In this document: piece by piece, positions 1 through 12,184 of the stretch
Layout: each line of letters opens with the position of its first letter
Numbering within the stretch: position 1 is the stretch's first letter
NCBI GenBank assembly: GCA_946811695.1
Contig: OX328126.1
Location: 85,631,536-85,695,535, forward strand
From: Gonocerus acuteangulatus
Lineage: Eukaryota > Arthropoda > Insecta > Hemiptera > Coreidae
Direction of reading: 5' to 3'
Length of the DNA stretch: 64,000 nt
Position numbers and translations under genes: made by a program
The notes under the pieces: model-generated
What the model saw: the letters and a program-made list of their open reading frames with translations, nothing else
What the model was told of the DNA's origin: nothing
Databases searched by the model: none

Positions 1-135
1 TGCCCTCTGGTGTACAAGCTATGAAGCTAGCTACATACAGTTTTGATGGTTGATAGAAATATATTTACTATGACGGTGTGAATAAAACCGATGTTTGAGT
101 TGTGTCACTTTAGAAATACTAGTACGATATTATGT
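1..135 (+). repeat. Repeat family F fragment
   Basis: The first ~135 bases recur at 50897-50965 and 51336-51400. Shared blocks are ctctggtgtacaagct and ctatgacggtgtgaataaaa, followed by a block reading ttgtgtcactttagaaat. The last block also occurs inverted at about 50790-50825, just downstream of the long frame at 48754-50466. It may be a terminal fragment of the same element, but only part of the copy is in the window. Confidence 0.6.
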
Positions 136-1690
136 TATCATCATACAATTGCTTCTAAGCTTTCAACCCTTGTCAAGATTTAAGAATCAATCTGACAGGA
201 TGACCCACAGGAACGCATCGCTATTCCATATAAAGTTTATTCTTAGAGTGATTTCGAATGTTTTTTTTTTTTGTTTTTTTTTTAATGTGTTACAACCCAA
301 AAGGTCATCAAACACAGATATTCGAATGTTTAGTATAGACCCTTCGCACAAAGCTACCTTATAACATGAATAACTTTCACTAATTTTAGGTGTACCTTAA
401 CATCTTACCTTTCTTACTGATAATGATCAAAAAATTAATTTCCTGAATGCATTCAATAGCAATAATAAATATACACTTATAGGAATATCTATCTATATTA
501 AGGAAATGTTAAAGAGTCGGTCATTTATTTTAAATGAATAGAAGTTTTATTCTTATTTTTATTCTTTGTTTTTCGTTTATTTTAATAATTTACTTTTCAG
601 TTAATTTCAATTTCAATTATGTTTTAATTTTATGATTATATTTTCAATGGAGGATATTTAATTATATATTATTTACTTGTCATGTAGAAATATTGTTATT
701 TTGTAACTCATTTACTCATTATAGTGTGTTTATAATAGTGAAATAGTCTAAATATTGCTATAACAGATAAAATTTAAAGTCTACTAACATTAGGACTAAC
801 TAAATAAATATATAAGCCAAACTCCTTTGCTAAGGGGAAATCCTGTAAAGCAAATAAATAATAGTAACCGACCGAAAGAAAAATGATCTGGTCAGAAACT
901 AACAAGCTTTTTTTTTTAATCAAAAATGTCCATGGGTGATCCCGAACGTTTGGAGAAAAAAATTAAAGGTTTTCCTTAAATTTCAAATAAAAATGTCTGC
1001 TTGGTAAAATCTAAGTTTAAAAAAAAAACCCCTGATGCTAGTTAGTATAACAAAGTACTAAAAGTTTTCCTAAGAAATCGAAAAGAAAAATATTCGGTTT
1101 GGGAAATACTTCAAGTTGGTGTTATTCGTTATGCTAATTGAGAAATACTCTCAAGTTATGAATTTTTCTTATTTATTAGCAACATCAGATTAGAAACGAA
1201 CTACTTAGTTCATTTGAGCTAGTCCAATAAGAAGAACTATTCCAAAAGGAATTGTTCCTTGAAAAGAATAAATTTGCCCATCTCTAGTTTTGTGTTGTTG
1301 GTAAAAATTGCACAATCGCCTTGAATATTTTCCACTTGGACAAGCGTAAGTCCCCATTGGGACTAGTTTCCTGATAGAAATTTTAATCTGAGCAAAATGC
1401 ATTCTGTGAATTGGCTAGGAGAAATATGGCTGCTAATAGGGGACGACAAATTACATATATAATAGAATTGTATTTTTCTTTTCTTCTCTCGCCTTAATAC
1501 ACACAATCATCCAAGCACGTGTTATGGGAATCTCATACATTCACACAGCCGATGGAATCCTTAAGAGCCTTTATGATGTCAGGTTTGAAGGAGGAGAAAC
1601 GGCGTGGTCGTGTGTGGGTTGTATTTATTCAACTAGCGGTAGGTCCAAAAATGTCATTGAGACATAACATTCCCTCTCTCCCCTCCCCAG
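136..1690. other. AT-rich stretch without a recognised gene
   Basis: About 1.5 kb of AT-rich sequence with homopolymer runs. Short open frames at 1205-1402 (minus) and 1519-1746 (plus) resemble no family I know. I see no SINE, LINE or inverted repeat here. Confidence 0.4.
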
Positions 1691-1697
1691 TGTCTGA

Positions 1698-2382
1698 GGG
1701 CCCATTTACACATTGGATAGTGCGAATGAAAGTGATAAGTGATTAGTGTTTAGTGCGAGTAGTGTCCACTGTACGGTTTAGCGTCCACTGTTCAGTGTCA
1801 ACTGTACTGTTTAGTTCAGTTGTTGACCGTCAAAAACTTGCTGAGGTCCGCTTGCAGTTGCAAGAAATCCTAAAGGGAGATTTAAACGCGATGGTGTCTG
1901 AATGTGGAGAACTGGTGGAATCAGAACAAGAAGACTATGACAACGAAAGTGGATAAGTAGAAGAGCCATTCATGACGCGAGCTACCAACTCCTTATGGAA
2001 TTGACCTCTAAAGTTACCATGGAATATTAATATGCTATCAGGATGACAGAAGAGTCATTTAATATATTACTAAACCCCGCCGCACCAGTCATACAGAAAT
2101 CAGATACATTTATGAGAGCGCGCTAAACACTGACTGAACTAAACAACTAATCAGGCATGACCCAAAGTGTTTAGTAGGAGGCAAGCTGCAAGTCCCTGTG
2201 TGTTTAGTGGAGCCTACTAAACAGAAAAATAGACCGTGTCTGAATTCACTGTTTGTTAATCACTTACACTTGATTACTAATCACTCGCACTAAACAATTG
2301 CCGTCCACACGTGTTTAGTACTAATCACTAAACACCTGCACTATGCACTCCCACTCTCACTAATCTAAGTGTAAATGGGCCC
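1698..2382 (+). mobile_element. PIF/Harbinger deletion derivative
   Basis: The ends are inverted repeats beginning gggcccatttacac on both sides (1698 onward, and reversed at 2369-2382), rich in tagtgtttagtg-like words. The interior near 1990-2130 translates in broken frames to pieces such as MELTSKVTMEY, RMTEESFNILL and PVIQKSDTFMR. These match the N-terminal part of PIF/Harbinger (HARBI1-like, DDE_Tnp_4) nucleases. Stops and a frameshift interrupt it and the catalytic domain is absent, so it is a non-autonomous deletion derivative. A clean 3-bp target duplication is not obvious. Confidence 0.65.
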
Positions 2383-2465
2383 TTGATAGCGTCTTATGAC
2401 ACGCATTAGTACTTGCTATTAGTGCTTCTTGCTATCTAAGCACAAGCACCTACGTGTGAAGGTGC

Positions 2466-2552
2466 TTTTAGCGCGTTGCATCCCTTCCTTAATAGTGCGG
2501 AAGCTCGCTTATAACGACGACCTCAAAGTCGCCGACTAGAATATTTCATGTA
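2466..2552 (-). mobile_element. Degenerate family B 3' end
   Basis: Starts ttttagcgcgttgcatccct and continues to gccgactagaatatttc. This is a mutated version of the hairpin end of Helentron-like family B (compare 62925 onward). It is a fossil fragment only. Confidence 0.5.
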
Positions 2553-3590
2553 TCAGAAAGAACTCGTAAACAAAAACTTCACACTTCCAATTGATAGTTT
2601 ATTACACACAACGTTCTCGGCGATGCGAGAAGCGATTTTTGCAAGGTTGTCTACTGTTTCATTTCCCATTATTCCTGTGTGTGCCTTGACCCATTTAAAA
2701 AGTATTTGTATTTGTTTTTGGTTTATCAGTGTTATGGCGTCATTTATAAGTGCTTTACGATTTTTATCGTTTGTTAGTTTGTGTAACAATATTTGAATGT
2801 CAGTGTTTAATTGAATTAGTGTGTGTGTGTAATCCTGTCAGAGTCGAGAACATATCGTCGCTGCAAAGTATCGAATGTGAAAATTACCATTTTTCAGAGT
2901 GAAAAAGCATTTATTCATAACTTTTTTTTTGGTCAATCAAATATTCGGCAGATTTGACCTTTTGATAGTGGAATACTTTCCCTTTAATAGAGTGATCTAA
3001 GATTCAAGAATTTCCCGTTCATAATTCCAGCAGAAATTAGAAAAGATTGACAATGAATGATGCATTTTTTCACATTCGTTACTCTGCATTTGTATCGACG
3101 ATATGACAGTGCCTTTAAAACTGCAAAAGCTTCGGCTAGGTTGTTAGAGCATAGTTTTACCAATCTGAATTTCCTTCAAATATTATAAAGGCGCAACCAA
3201 CATTCTCTCCATGTTTGTATATACTGTATTTTTAATATATTCTTTCTTCGTCAGTTATTATGTTTGGCTTAAGTACTCCAGTTAGTAGATTGAGTTGGGT
3301 TGACAAAGTGCTCGGCCTGTATGTCTTCAGTGTTTTCATGGAGTTTTAGAATGTTGTAACGTTTAGTGTATTCTTCAGCCATTATTTTAATGAGTACCAA
3401 ATTTGCCAGGACACACGAGGCGTCGTATGAGATAGTTCGACAACCTTTAATTATCTGTATAGCCATTAATCTTTGAATTCTTTCAAGCTTCTTTATATTA
3501 TATTTCTTTCTTAAGCCGGATTCCCAAGCTGGAACGGCAAAGGTTAGAGCCAGGCGACTAGGGGGAGCAAATAGTTTTAAACTGGAGAGT
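2553..3590 (-). pseudogene. R1/LOA-like LINE relic: end of RT and RNase H
   Basis: On the minus strand the region encodes, in broken frames, the C-terminal half of a non-LTR retrotransposon ORF2. Near 3540-3270 it reads AVPAWESGL, then LERIQRLMAIQIIKG, CRTISYDASCVLA and AEEYTKRY, typical of the segment after the reverse transcriptase in R1/LOA/Jockey-type LINEs. At 2789-2553 it reads FKWVKAHTGIMGNETVDNLA, the last helix of an RNase H domain with its conserved His and Asp. About 480 bases between the two blocks are degenerate. No poly(A) tail or 5' end is visible, so this is a dead internal fragment. Confidence 0.75.
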
Positions 3591-3599
3591 TAAAAATGG

Positions 3600-5300
3600 G
3601 GATTTAAGTTTTCTGAATCCCATTATTTTTTTTTAACCGACACTCGCGTGATTAAGTAGATTTAGGCTACTAAATAATAATTCGGATGGAATCTAGTTAT
3701 TCAGTTTGGAAAAGTCAAACTGACTCGAGACTTCTTCAAGACTCGTTCAAAAAAAAAATATTCTCATAAATATGGAAACAGTGGATTCCTTTTATAACGA
3801 TTTCCAAGATACTTGTTCCTTAATATCGTTATATGCGGACATCACTACATCCATAACAGATAAAATGTACATTCTCAGTTTTTTCTTTGTTTTTGTATTT
3901 ATTTATTCTGTAACAAATTTTCAGTTAGTGATTGGGATACGTTCGCAGCTTCACTACTGATCTTACTAAAAATAATATTCGGAACGTTTTCGGAAGCGAG
4001 TAATCCATAAATGGCAACAAACAAACTTTGGCTCTTTTGTTTGAGTGGTATTGAAATTAAGTAAATTGTTCAAGAATCAGTACCTTTTCGAGGGACTAAT
4101 TTGTATGTAAACTCGAAACTTAAAACATTTCCAACCAAAAAAGTTCAAATGGTGATTCCGATAGGTCCGATCTCAGTCGGGAAAAAAAGAAGTGATGGTT
4201 TCGTAAATTGACTTTGTCAATAATAATAATAATAATCAGTTGGGTTTGGATTTTTTTTTTCATTGTATGTTATATGTGTAGTACTAAGTTCCTTTAGAAC
4301 TACCAAAAGTCTACAAAACAAAAATAGATCATGGCAAGAAATGTGTGCACAATGGCCCTTTAAGCTTCAAAAACGTGACTTTAACTTGACATTTCAACTC
4401 AGAGGGCATAGACATTGGCCAAACAGTAAAAACGCGTTTCTAAATTTAAGGTTACAAAAAAAAATCAACAAATGTGATAGCTCTATATTAAACTTTCCGA
4501 ATCACTCTAGGGATACACATTATATGAAAACTGGAGTCAGAAAGATATAGGTAACATGACGTTTCGCCTTGTTTCTCTGGCTCGCCTTTAGTTCTCTTGC
4601 AGTTTCAAGTTAAAGTGAATAGCACCATCATCTATGAAGAATTCATTGTCCGATTTCAAGGGCGAATCCCGGATCGGAAAATCCCCTCCTGCTCTGAAAA
4701 TCACTCTTTAAAATTAAAACATTGATTTTTAATTGCATACTTTTTCAATCAGATTTAAGGAACAGCATGCCAGTAAACATTCGCCTTTGTTATCCTGAAG
4801 TACTTTAAGAACTTTGACTTCAATTTCCCTACATCCAGACTTCCGGATTCGCCCTTTCTCTTACAAGGTCCTGATTTGTAGTTCTATCCTATTTTCGGAC
4901 ATAATAAGATTTGAAGGAGGAATGAAGCAAGTTTTAAGAATTGTCAGGGATTTCCATCGCAAATCGTTTGAAAATGGCGACATCGGTTTCATATCGCTGC
5001 ATCTACTCCGAAACTCAAGATGAAATGCTCCTACTCCAGACGCCGAATACTTCCGGAGGTAACTGTGCCTCTTGACCAGTCCTCGCATCTGCCCTAGTTA
5101 GCCACTCATTTCAGGGTCTGGTGGAGTCTAATTCAACATGGTAGTTCGTAGTTAATAGATTTTTAATTCAATTTAGAGTGTTTCGGCCCTCCCTGCTGCG
5201 ATCGAAACTTGCTTGTGTCGTTGACCCTATCCGGGAGCCATTAAGACCTTAAATGTAGACTTTTAAGAGCCGACGATAGATCATTAAGAGTAAAATTATA
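3600..5300. other. No recognised gene
   Basis: Low-complexity-rich DNA with scattered short open frames (4263-4550 plus, 4814-5023 plus, 4861-5088 minus). None has a motif I recognise, and the last two overlap on opposite strands. A short (taa)n run lies near 4219-4237. Confidence 0.4.
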
Positions 5301-5303
5301 TAT

Positions 5304-5700
5304 ACAGGGTGTCCCCAAAATGAACAGCCAAACTTCGGGAATCGATGCAGGATAAAAAAAAAAGTATTTTGGCATATATCTCGTTTTTGCTTCGTTTCCG
5401 AGAAAAATGCAAAAAACTAAAACACAATTGTGAAAAGGCATTCTTTCATAACTCCTATATAAAAATCGTTAAAAGTATATGTTTTATCTTCTACCCCCTC
5501 CACTCACCCTTCCGGCCCCACCCCACCTCAAAAATATAGAAGTGAACTTTCCTAAGATTTTGTGTAGAATAATAGGTATCAATTTTTTGACCCTTGACTT
5601 AACGCACTCGTTCCATGCATTCCTCGATAATAAACTGTCATTGTTCTTAAGGGGAGTCCTTTTGGCACAAAGATTGGGAAGCTGGTACTTTGTAAACTTT
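5304..5700 (+). repeat. Dispersed repeat G with ACAGGGTGTCC end
   Basis: Begins acagggtgtccccaaaatg, a terminus type common in arthropod DNA repeats. A reversed end (gggacaccctgta) occurs alone near 22289-22303. Two internal blocks recur near 15.7 kb: ttccatgcattcctcgataa at about 5612 (direct copy near 15630) and aaaacacaattgtgaaaagg at about 5418 (inverted copy near 15780). Class unknown. Confidence 0.5.
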
Positions 5701-6111
5701 GTCCCAATTAATTTATATTAATTAAAAGAGCTAGCTCTGTTATTTTATTAGTTTGTTTTATACAATAAAATGTTGTTGAAACAATAAAACATGACACTAA
5801 AAGTAATTGTAAAACCAACGTTTAAAAATTAATCATACAAAATATACAATCAATCATAAAAAGTATTTAAATAAATCTAATTTTTCACAATTAATATAAT
5901 TGATTGTGAGCTGATTTAAATCATTGGCTTGACTAATCTATTGAGGTTTCTACCTCTTTGTATTGTTAATGAAGTATCTCCTTGTAAGGCCAGCAGCTGT
6001 ATGTAGGGGTGGATGCCCAGGCTTCTCTTCTGACTCATTTCTCCACTTATACAAGAGGAGTCTGGAAGCACTCAACTCATAATGGATATCAGCTCATTTT
6101 TTTACTCACTG

Positions 6112-6178
6112 TAGGGAGTAAACCCGCTTGTGAGGTTAACCTCATGGCGTAATCCGGAAGTGCCGACTAGAAAATTTC

Positions 6179-6238
<60 letters not shown>

Positions 6239-6240
6239 CC
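6112..6240 (-). mobile_element. Family B tail fragment with (TA)n
   Basis: Carries the family B words aacccgctt, aatccggaagtgccgactag and aaaatttcg, then runs into a (TA)n array at 6181-6236. This is the same order as in complete family B copies, so the array is an integral part of the element. Confidence 0.55.
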
Positions 6241-6662
6241 TTCAGACCAATAGCTATCCCGAGCCTTATCTCCTCTGTCCTATTAATAGTGAAGGGATTA
6301 TTTCTGCGAACTTAGTCCGATCCTACTCAGCACTAGCAAGATTACTGACTAAAACGAAAAAATTACTCATAATCGACTCATAATAAAATATCATTAATAC
6401 ATACATCGACTCATAATAAAATATACATACACTCATAATAAAATATACATACATAAAAAATTACTCATAATCGACCAGCCAACTAAAAAATATTAAGTGT
6501 CCGGTGTTTTTTTTTTTTTTTTTTTTTGTTTTTTGCTGGTGAGTGTATATTTACTAAATTTCTTTATTCCTTTTTTTTTTTTTTTTTTTTTTTGTGACAT
6601 ACCTACTAAACAGTATAATTCAATGAGATACTGAAGCCTCTCTTCGTATGCATCATCTTTAC

Positions 6663-7391
6663 TAGAGATGGGCGATCTTTTTAACACGATATATCGATTT
6701 TTTAATAGATCTCCAAGGGCCGATTTTTTTTTATAGAATCAAGCTCTAAGGACCGATCTTTTAATAAATCAATCTATCTAGAATACCGTAAAAGAAAGTG
6801 GTTTTTCTATTTGAAATATTCAAATACCTAATCCGACCTCTTGTTACTCAACCATTAACTTTAAATCTACAGAACAGTGTCCTATGTCTAGTAACAGACT
6901 TTCAGCATAACAATAACATTATACAAGGAATAATATAATAAAAATAGATTTTGTAACTATGCTTTTCATTGTATAATCATTTTTCTCTATTAATATTACT
7001 TTATTCTATTTTTCTCATTTGATAAACATATATATGTAATAATATATTTTAATATGATGTAACAGAAGTAGTTTCATTCTGTATTATTTTTGATGGAAAA
7101 TAGTCTTACATTTTTTTTACTGTTGGGTAACAATTATGCTTTTTATATTATGTAGTATTCAAATCGAATTTTTTAGGTCGATTCGTAGTATTGATAGGCA
7201 ATTCTCGATTGAGAACCGTTTCGAATCGAAAAGAAATACGAATTTTTTAAGTAGTAGTAAAATCGACCTATATCGAAGATCGATCTATATCGAAGAACAA
7301 TATCGTGGATCGATCTTGTTAGCCTGATCTCGCCGATCATTTATTTCGGTTCGAATCGACTCAAAAGATCGATTCATATCGCCCATCAATA
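6663..7391. mobile_element. hAT-type MITE with TAGAGATGGGCGAT ends
   Basis: Left end tagagatgggcgat and right end atcgcccatcaata are inverted repeats. The candidate 8-bp target duplication is atctttac / acctgtac (6 of 8 match). The interior is rich in atcgat-type words and has no transposase. The ends resemble those of the hAT relic at 42086-42737, which has a readable dimerisation domain, so the hAT assignment rests on that comparison. Confidence 0.55.
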
Positions 7392-7924
7392 ACCTGTACA
7401 ATGCCATCTACAACGACCAAGGACTACTGATGCTAATGCTATGTTATAATATACATACAGATCCCTGGTGTATTATTGTATGATATTACAATACCCCTTT
7501 TAAATATCCATATTTGCGATAAACCTAAATAATTAACAATATTTCTAAACAATTCTCCAAATACTACCATCACTAATAGTTGAAACGGTAGATAAGATAT
7601 CAGCTGAAAAATAAGGATGTTGTTCACCTCGGAGCGGAGACCTTGCAGCCCACGCTGAGACTTGGAATTCTCCGGAGACCTTCTCGGCGAGAACCGTAAT
7701 CAGACATTTCTCCAGGGATGTGTAGATGGAAGTGATGGGAGCAGGGAATATATCCCGCAGGAGGGGAGAAGTATCCTTCCTTCTTTCTTCTAGAGCGGTG
7801 CTAGATTGCAAAGAGGTATCTTCAGGATCAAAGTGACAGAAATGGTCAAAGTCGATTGTTGACAAACGCTCAATTATTACAATCGTGTATATAAAATAAT
7901 GATAAAAATCAAATAAAATTAAGA

Positions 7925-8490
7925 TTACCCGGCATTGCTATGTACGAGTAGAGTTACCCGGCATTGCTATGTACGAGTAGAGTTACCCGGCATTGCTATG
8001 TACGAGTAGAGTTACCCGGCATTGCGATGTACGAGTAGAGTTACCCGGCATGCTTGATCAAAATCGGTCAAACGGTGTGGATTTGTATAAGGAACAAACA
8101 GGCAGACAAACATCTGATAGACGATTTTGACCTAGTCTATGAGACTCCCCACATCAAGACCAATCTGTGTGCCCAATTTGATCAAAATCGGTCAAACGGT
8201 GTGGATTTGTATAAGGAACAAACAGGCAGACAAACATCTGATAGACGATTTTGACCTAGCCTATGAGACTCCCCACATCAAGACCAATCTGTGTGCCCAA
8301 TTTGATCAAAATCGGTCAAACGGTGTGGATTTGTATAAGGAACAAACAGGCAGACAAACATCTGATAGACGATTTTGACCTAGCCTATGAGACTCCCCAC
8401 ATCAAGACCAATCTGTGTGCCCAATTTGGTCAAAATAGCCCAAACGGTGTGGATTTGTATAAGGAACAAACAGACACGTGATGTTTATAT
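7925..8490 (+). repeat. Family D element: 29-bp and 124-bp tandem arrays
   Basis: Four copies of a 29-bp unit (ttacccggcattgctatgta...) fill 7925-8040. A 124-bp unit containing caaaatcggtcaaacggtgt follows, repeated about 3.5 times to 8485. It ends in gaacaaacagacacgtgat and a short TA run. The same unit recurs at 29993-30615, 42893-43080 and 52180-52483. The short open frames here are repeat translations, not genes. Confidence 0.7.
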
Positions 8491-8658
8491 ATATAGATAG
8501 ATTTCCTGTCTTCGGATACAAATTTGAGATATATTCTGTAGTCAAGTATGTTGGGAGTGTCGATAGACAAGGATCGTGTCAAGATATATAGATAGTCTAA
8601 AGCAGGTATGGCCAACCTTTTACATGTTGTGGGCCAAACTTTTGTGCGCATATATGTA

Positions 8659-10252
8659 CAGTGGACAGTAAAAGTTTTCATACACCTAAATAATTTGAGA
8701 AAAATGTACAGCTTTCTTTTCCAAATCTATGCTAATATTTAAAGACAAGAATATATTTCTTGTAAACATCTATTAAACCATATTTTCATCAAAACAACTC
8801 AAAAACGCAATTGATATATATTTAACAGTGTAACAAATAATATAATACAAGAATATATGTAGCAAAAGTTTTCATACAGTTTGGAAATACATTGTTAATA
8901 CTTTTTTAGAAAATCATTTTTAAACTTTGTGAGAAGGCCTTTGCTCTTCAGTACTGCTCTCAGCCACCAAGGCATTGATTCTACCAGCTTGGTCGTCACT
9001 TCGGAGGAAATATTGGCCCATTCTTCTTTTAATTTAATTTTAGATCAGTGAACTGTGTTTTTTTTTCAATTGGCGATGAAGGTGGGCCCACAAATGCTCA
9101 ACGGGGTTCAAGTCAGTGCTCTAGGGAAGCGTTTCCAACACCTTAGGTCAATTATATTGAAGCCATTCTCGAGACAGCATTGCTTTATACTTAGGATCAC
9201 TGCCTTGATAAAACTTAAGAGTTCTTTCTATCACCAGTTTAGCAGCACAAACTTTTAGATTATCCCTTAAAATATCAATATATATTCGTGCGTCCATAAC
9301 CCTGTCAATAAAATCCAAATTGCCCACCCCGCCAGCTGACATACAGCCCCAGAACATCACACTGCCACCACTGTGTTTTACAGTCTCAGTCAAATTCTTT
9401 TCATCTTGCGCTTTTCCAGGCTTCCACCAAACCAATGTTCACATGTCTGATCCTTTAACTTTATACTTGCTCTCGTCCACGAGAATAACGTCATCCCAGA
9501 CGTCTAGAAGCTTCTGTCAATATTCTTTATAAAATTGTATTCGGTTAATTTTATTTTTCCAACTTACCTTGGCTTTAAATCCATTTCTCCTCAGTATTTT
9601 TCAGATGGCATTGGGCCCAGCTGATGTCCCCAGCTGTATATTCATTGCATTTTTTAATTCTGTGCCTGCCGTTTTGGGATTAGCTTCAACTTTACATACA
9701 ATTAGCCTCTCAGCAGTCTCTGAGAAAGTTCTTGGCCATCCCGATCGGGTCTTATCGCCCAATCTTTCATCATATTTATAGCGCGAATGATAAACTGGAC
9801 TGTTGAAAAGGGAATTATGGTCAGTGCACTGATTTTGCGGTATGACTGTCCCAGTTCTCTGAGGTAAACCACTCTTAACTGCTGTTCAATAGAAGTGTTA
9901 ACTTTGCACCGGGCCATCATAAGCCCAAGACACTGGTCAGAACTAACTGGCCTTTAGAAGATAGGGGAAGGATTAAAAACTAGTTGATTCTTGCATCTCA
10001 ATGCTCGAGATATGGGATTAAAAGACGGAATTCCAAGCTGTATGAAAACATTTGCTAGGGTTAAATTGGATCTTTCTTCTTTATAGATACTAAATAAATA
10101 TATATTATCCAGATTTTATTTGTTTCAATTACTAAATATGTCTATTATATTGATAGAAATAATATGATATCGTCAAACATTTTTTTCTTTTAAAAAGAGA
10201 ATAACAGGAAGCATATTTCAAGTGAGTGTATGAAAACTTTTGCTACCCACTG
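8659..10252 (-). mobile_element. Tc1 transposon, full length but inactive
   Basis: Terminal repeats cagtggacagtaaaagtttt (left) and its near inverse ending at 10252 are flanked by TA at 8657-8658 and 10253-10254. This is the canonical Tc1/mariner target duplication. Length 1,594 bp is normal for Tc1. The single transposase gene reads on the minus strand and is described separately. Its insertion splits the hAT element, so it is the younger of the two. Confidence 0.88.
8930..9920 (-). pseudogene. Tc1 transposase, broken
   Basis: This would be the DDE transposase that cuts and rejoins the Tc1 ends. From 9920 downward an N-terminal helix-turn-helix region is open (ARCKVNTSIEQQLRVVYLRE...). Downstream, in other frames, I read the first catalytic block VILVDESKY (Asp kept), a TGA stop shortly after it, then WWKPGK, GGSVMFWGCMSAGGVGNL and a block reading FYQGSDPKYKA. 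The usual form of that last block is QDNDPKH, so the second catalytic Asp is replaced by Gly. The third block STDLNPVEHLW keeps Asp and Glu. Several frameshifts plus the missing Asp make it non-functional. Family assignment is secure. Confidence 0.85.
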
Positions 10253-10293
10253 TACATACGTTCGCGGGCCGCGTAGATGGCTCAAAAATAAAT

Positions 10294-11306
10294 AAAAGTC
10301 CGATTCGCAGGAACTGCGTCATCTTAGCGCGGTTCCGTTCTTATCTCTAGTGTTTATGAAGGCATAGAATAGAAACAGTTAATACTTTGTTTAGATAAAT
10401 AGCGAAACAGCTATCCAAATGAAATCTCAAACAAACCAGTCTTCAAAGGTCTTGATTTACAATCTTACCTGTATGGGTCAGCTATACCATAAGTCGTGCA
10501 GAAAGGCCTCCGCTCAGAGGCATTTGGAAAGCCTTGGGATCTCTCTCTTTGAACGCTACATTTCTAACAATAAATTGATCTTCTTATTTTACTTAATCTG
10601 TTTTATTGTCAAATACATTATCTGACTATAAGCAATTTAAAAATAACAAGGAATAAAACAGACAAAAAGAACAGTTCGAATAAGCGAAATCAATTACTTT
10701 AAAGTTTTAAGCACTTATTTCTCCAATTGACATCGCCTAATCAAAACTTTCATCAGAACCATTTTTGTAGAGCATTTAGTGAGCTTTCTAATGGTCATCT
10801 TCCGTTTCCCAAGATTCTCAACCTTTTTCGAGATATTAAGGAAAGTATACAAAGTTACCAAAACTTTTCATGTCTGTTCATAAAATATTTTATTCTAACC
10901 CTTCCTTAACTCCAAACGTAACATAACTTTCAACATATTAGTTTTAATGAAATTAGAACATGCAGATAATGTTTCAACTGAATCCCGTGATTCTAAGTAC
11001 CCAAACCAAAAACGGAATTCAAAAACTATTTTTCCAATTTTCTCGAAAACGGTTAAAGCTATCGCCTTGAAAATGGTTTCATTCGTTTTCCTAGCCCAAG
11101 AAGCCTATAAAACGAGTACTTACATGCTTATGAACTCAAAAACGTAAGCGTTACGATTTTTTCTGCGCGAATTTCGCCCCAAACGCCATCTTCCAGTGGG
11201 CGGATTTTGCTGGTTAACGAACTTGACCTTTCAAATTGGACGACGGATTTTTGTACCAAATTTCATCAAAATCGGACCATCAGGGAAGCCAGAAATGAGC
11301 GAACAG

Positions 11307-11377
<71 letters not shown>

Positions 11378-11539
11378 TATACATATATATATATATATAC
11401 AAATTTGAACCACCGTTATTTTCGGTCTCTAGGGGTTCTGAAACGCGAAATTTTCTAGTCGGCACTTCCGGATTGTTTCATTGTATCAACCCTATAAGCG
11501 GGGTTCCTCCCTATGGGGGAGGGAGGAACCGCGCTAAAA
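10294..11539 (+). mobile_element. Helentron-like family B, complete copy
   Basis: Starts aaaagtccgattcgcaggaa and ends in a GC-rich hairpin (ggttcctccct / agggaggaacc) followed by gcgctaaaa. The word ttagcgcggttcc at 10324-10336 is the exact inverse of ggaaccgcgctaa at the 3' end (11525-11537), a subterminal inverted repeat. There are no true terminal repeats and no target duplication. A (TA)n array lies near 11310-11370. Subterminal repeats, a 3' hairpin and an internal microsatellite are the hallmarks of DINE-1/HINE elements mobilised by Helentrons. It has no protein of its own. Confidence 0.7.
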
Positions 11540-11820
11540 TAACATCGGATTTTTAAGTATTGTTTATAATTTTTAGCGGTAGCTATCAAAAATGAAATAA
11601 TACGGCAAATTTATAATAATACAATTTATTAAAACAAATAAATGAAATGAAACAAAATGGTGCAATATTATAATTAAATCGTGAAATAGGGAATTATACA
11701 AGTTACGAAAGTTAAATGGCGACAGGAAATCAATGAGACACTTGAATTTGAATTCGGGAATTTAATGCTTCGTTGTTTGGATTAATTCCACTGATAGAAA
11801 GAATTTTACAAAGTCAGCCT

Positions 11821-11945
11821 TGTAGGTTTTGATTTATTAACTTTCATCATTGGAAAGAAATGTTCGCATTTATAAGTACTGCCAAATCAAACTTCTTGCG
11901 ATTTTTCTAAGCTGCGGAAAATGGTCTTCTTCAAGATATTTTTTT
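11821..11945 (-). pseudogene. hAT transposase C-terminal relic
   Basis: On the minus strand one frame reads FPQLRKIARSLIW. After a one-base frameshift another reads STYKCEHFFPMMKVNKSKPT. Together they match the hAT dimerisation region of GTF2IRD2/ZBED-like transposases, where a (G)STYxCE-FS-MK motif is conserved. It lies inside the 8603-12044 hAT element in the orientation expected for its gene. The rest of the gene is lost or displaced by the nested insertions. Confidence 0.65.
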
Positions 11946-12052
11946 GTAGAAATTTTAATTGGGCTTTTTAAAATGTCTCGCGGGCCGGATCAAATCTTAC
12001 AGCTGGCCGGATCGGGCCCGCGGACAGGTTGTTGCCTACATACGGTCTAAAG

Positions 12053-12120
12053 GCAATCCGGAAGTGCCGACTAGAAAATTTCACGTTTCAGAACACATAG
12101 AACACGAAAGTAACGGTGGT
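12053..12120 (-). mobile_element. Family B tail fragment
   Basis: Reads aatccggaagtgccgactag then aaaatttcacgtttcagaac, the segment next to the family B hairpin, but without the hairpin itself. It abuts the right target duplication of the hAT element. Confidence 0.55.
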
Positions 12121-12184
12121 TCCTAAGCGGTTGGAGATATCAATTTCTTCGAAGGTTCAATGCTGTAGTTTTAGTCGAGATCTA

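Larger units (their letters stand above)
8603..12044 (-). mobile_element. hAT element with 8-bp TSD, hosting two younger insertions
   Basis: The left end caggtatggccaacc and the reversed right end (ggttgttgcctacatacg on the plus strand) are imperfect terminal inverted repeats. Both run into a gggcc-rich block. A perfect 8-bp duplication gtctaaag flanks the element at 8595-8602 and 12045-12052, the size expected for hAT. A Tc1 element and a Helentron-like element sit inside. Remaining hAT sequence carries a transposase C-terminal relic near 11821-11945. Confidence 0.8.

Noticed and set aside
4814..5088. Possible host exon at 4814-5088
   Set aside because: Overlapping open frames on both strands, no recognisable domain, no supporting splice signals.
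8054..8481. Open frames at 8054-8481 as proteins
   Set aside because: They are translations of the 124-bp family D tandem unit.
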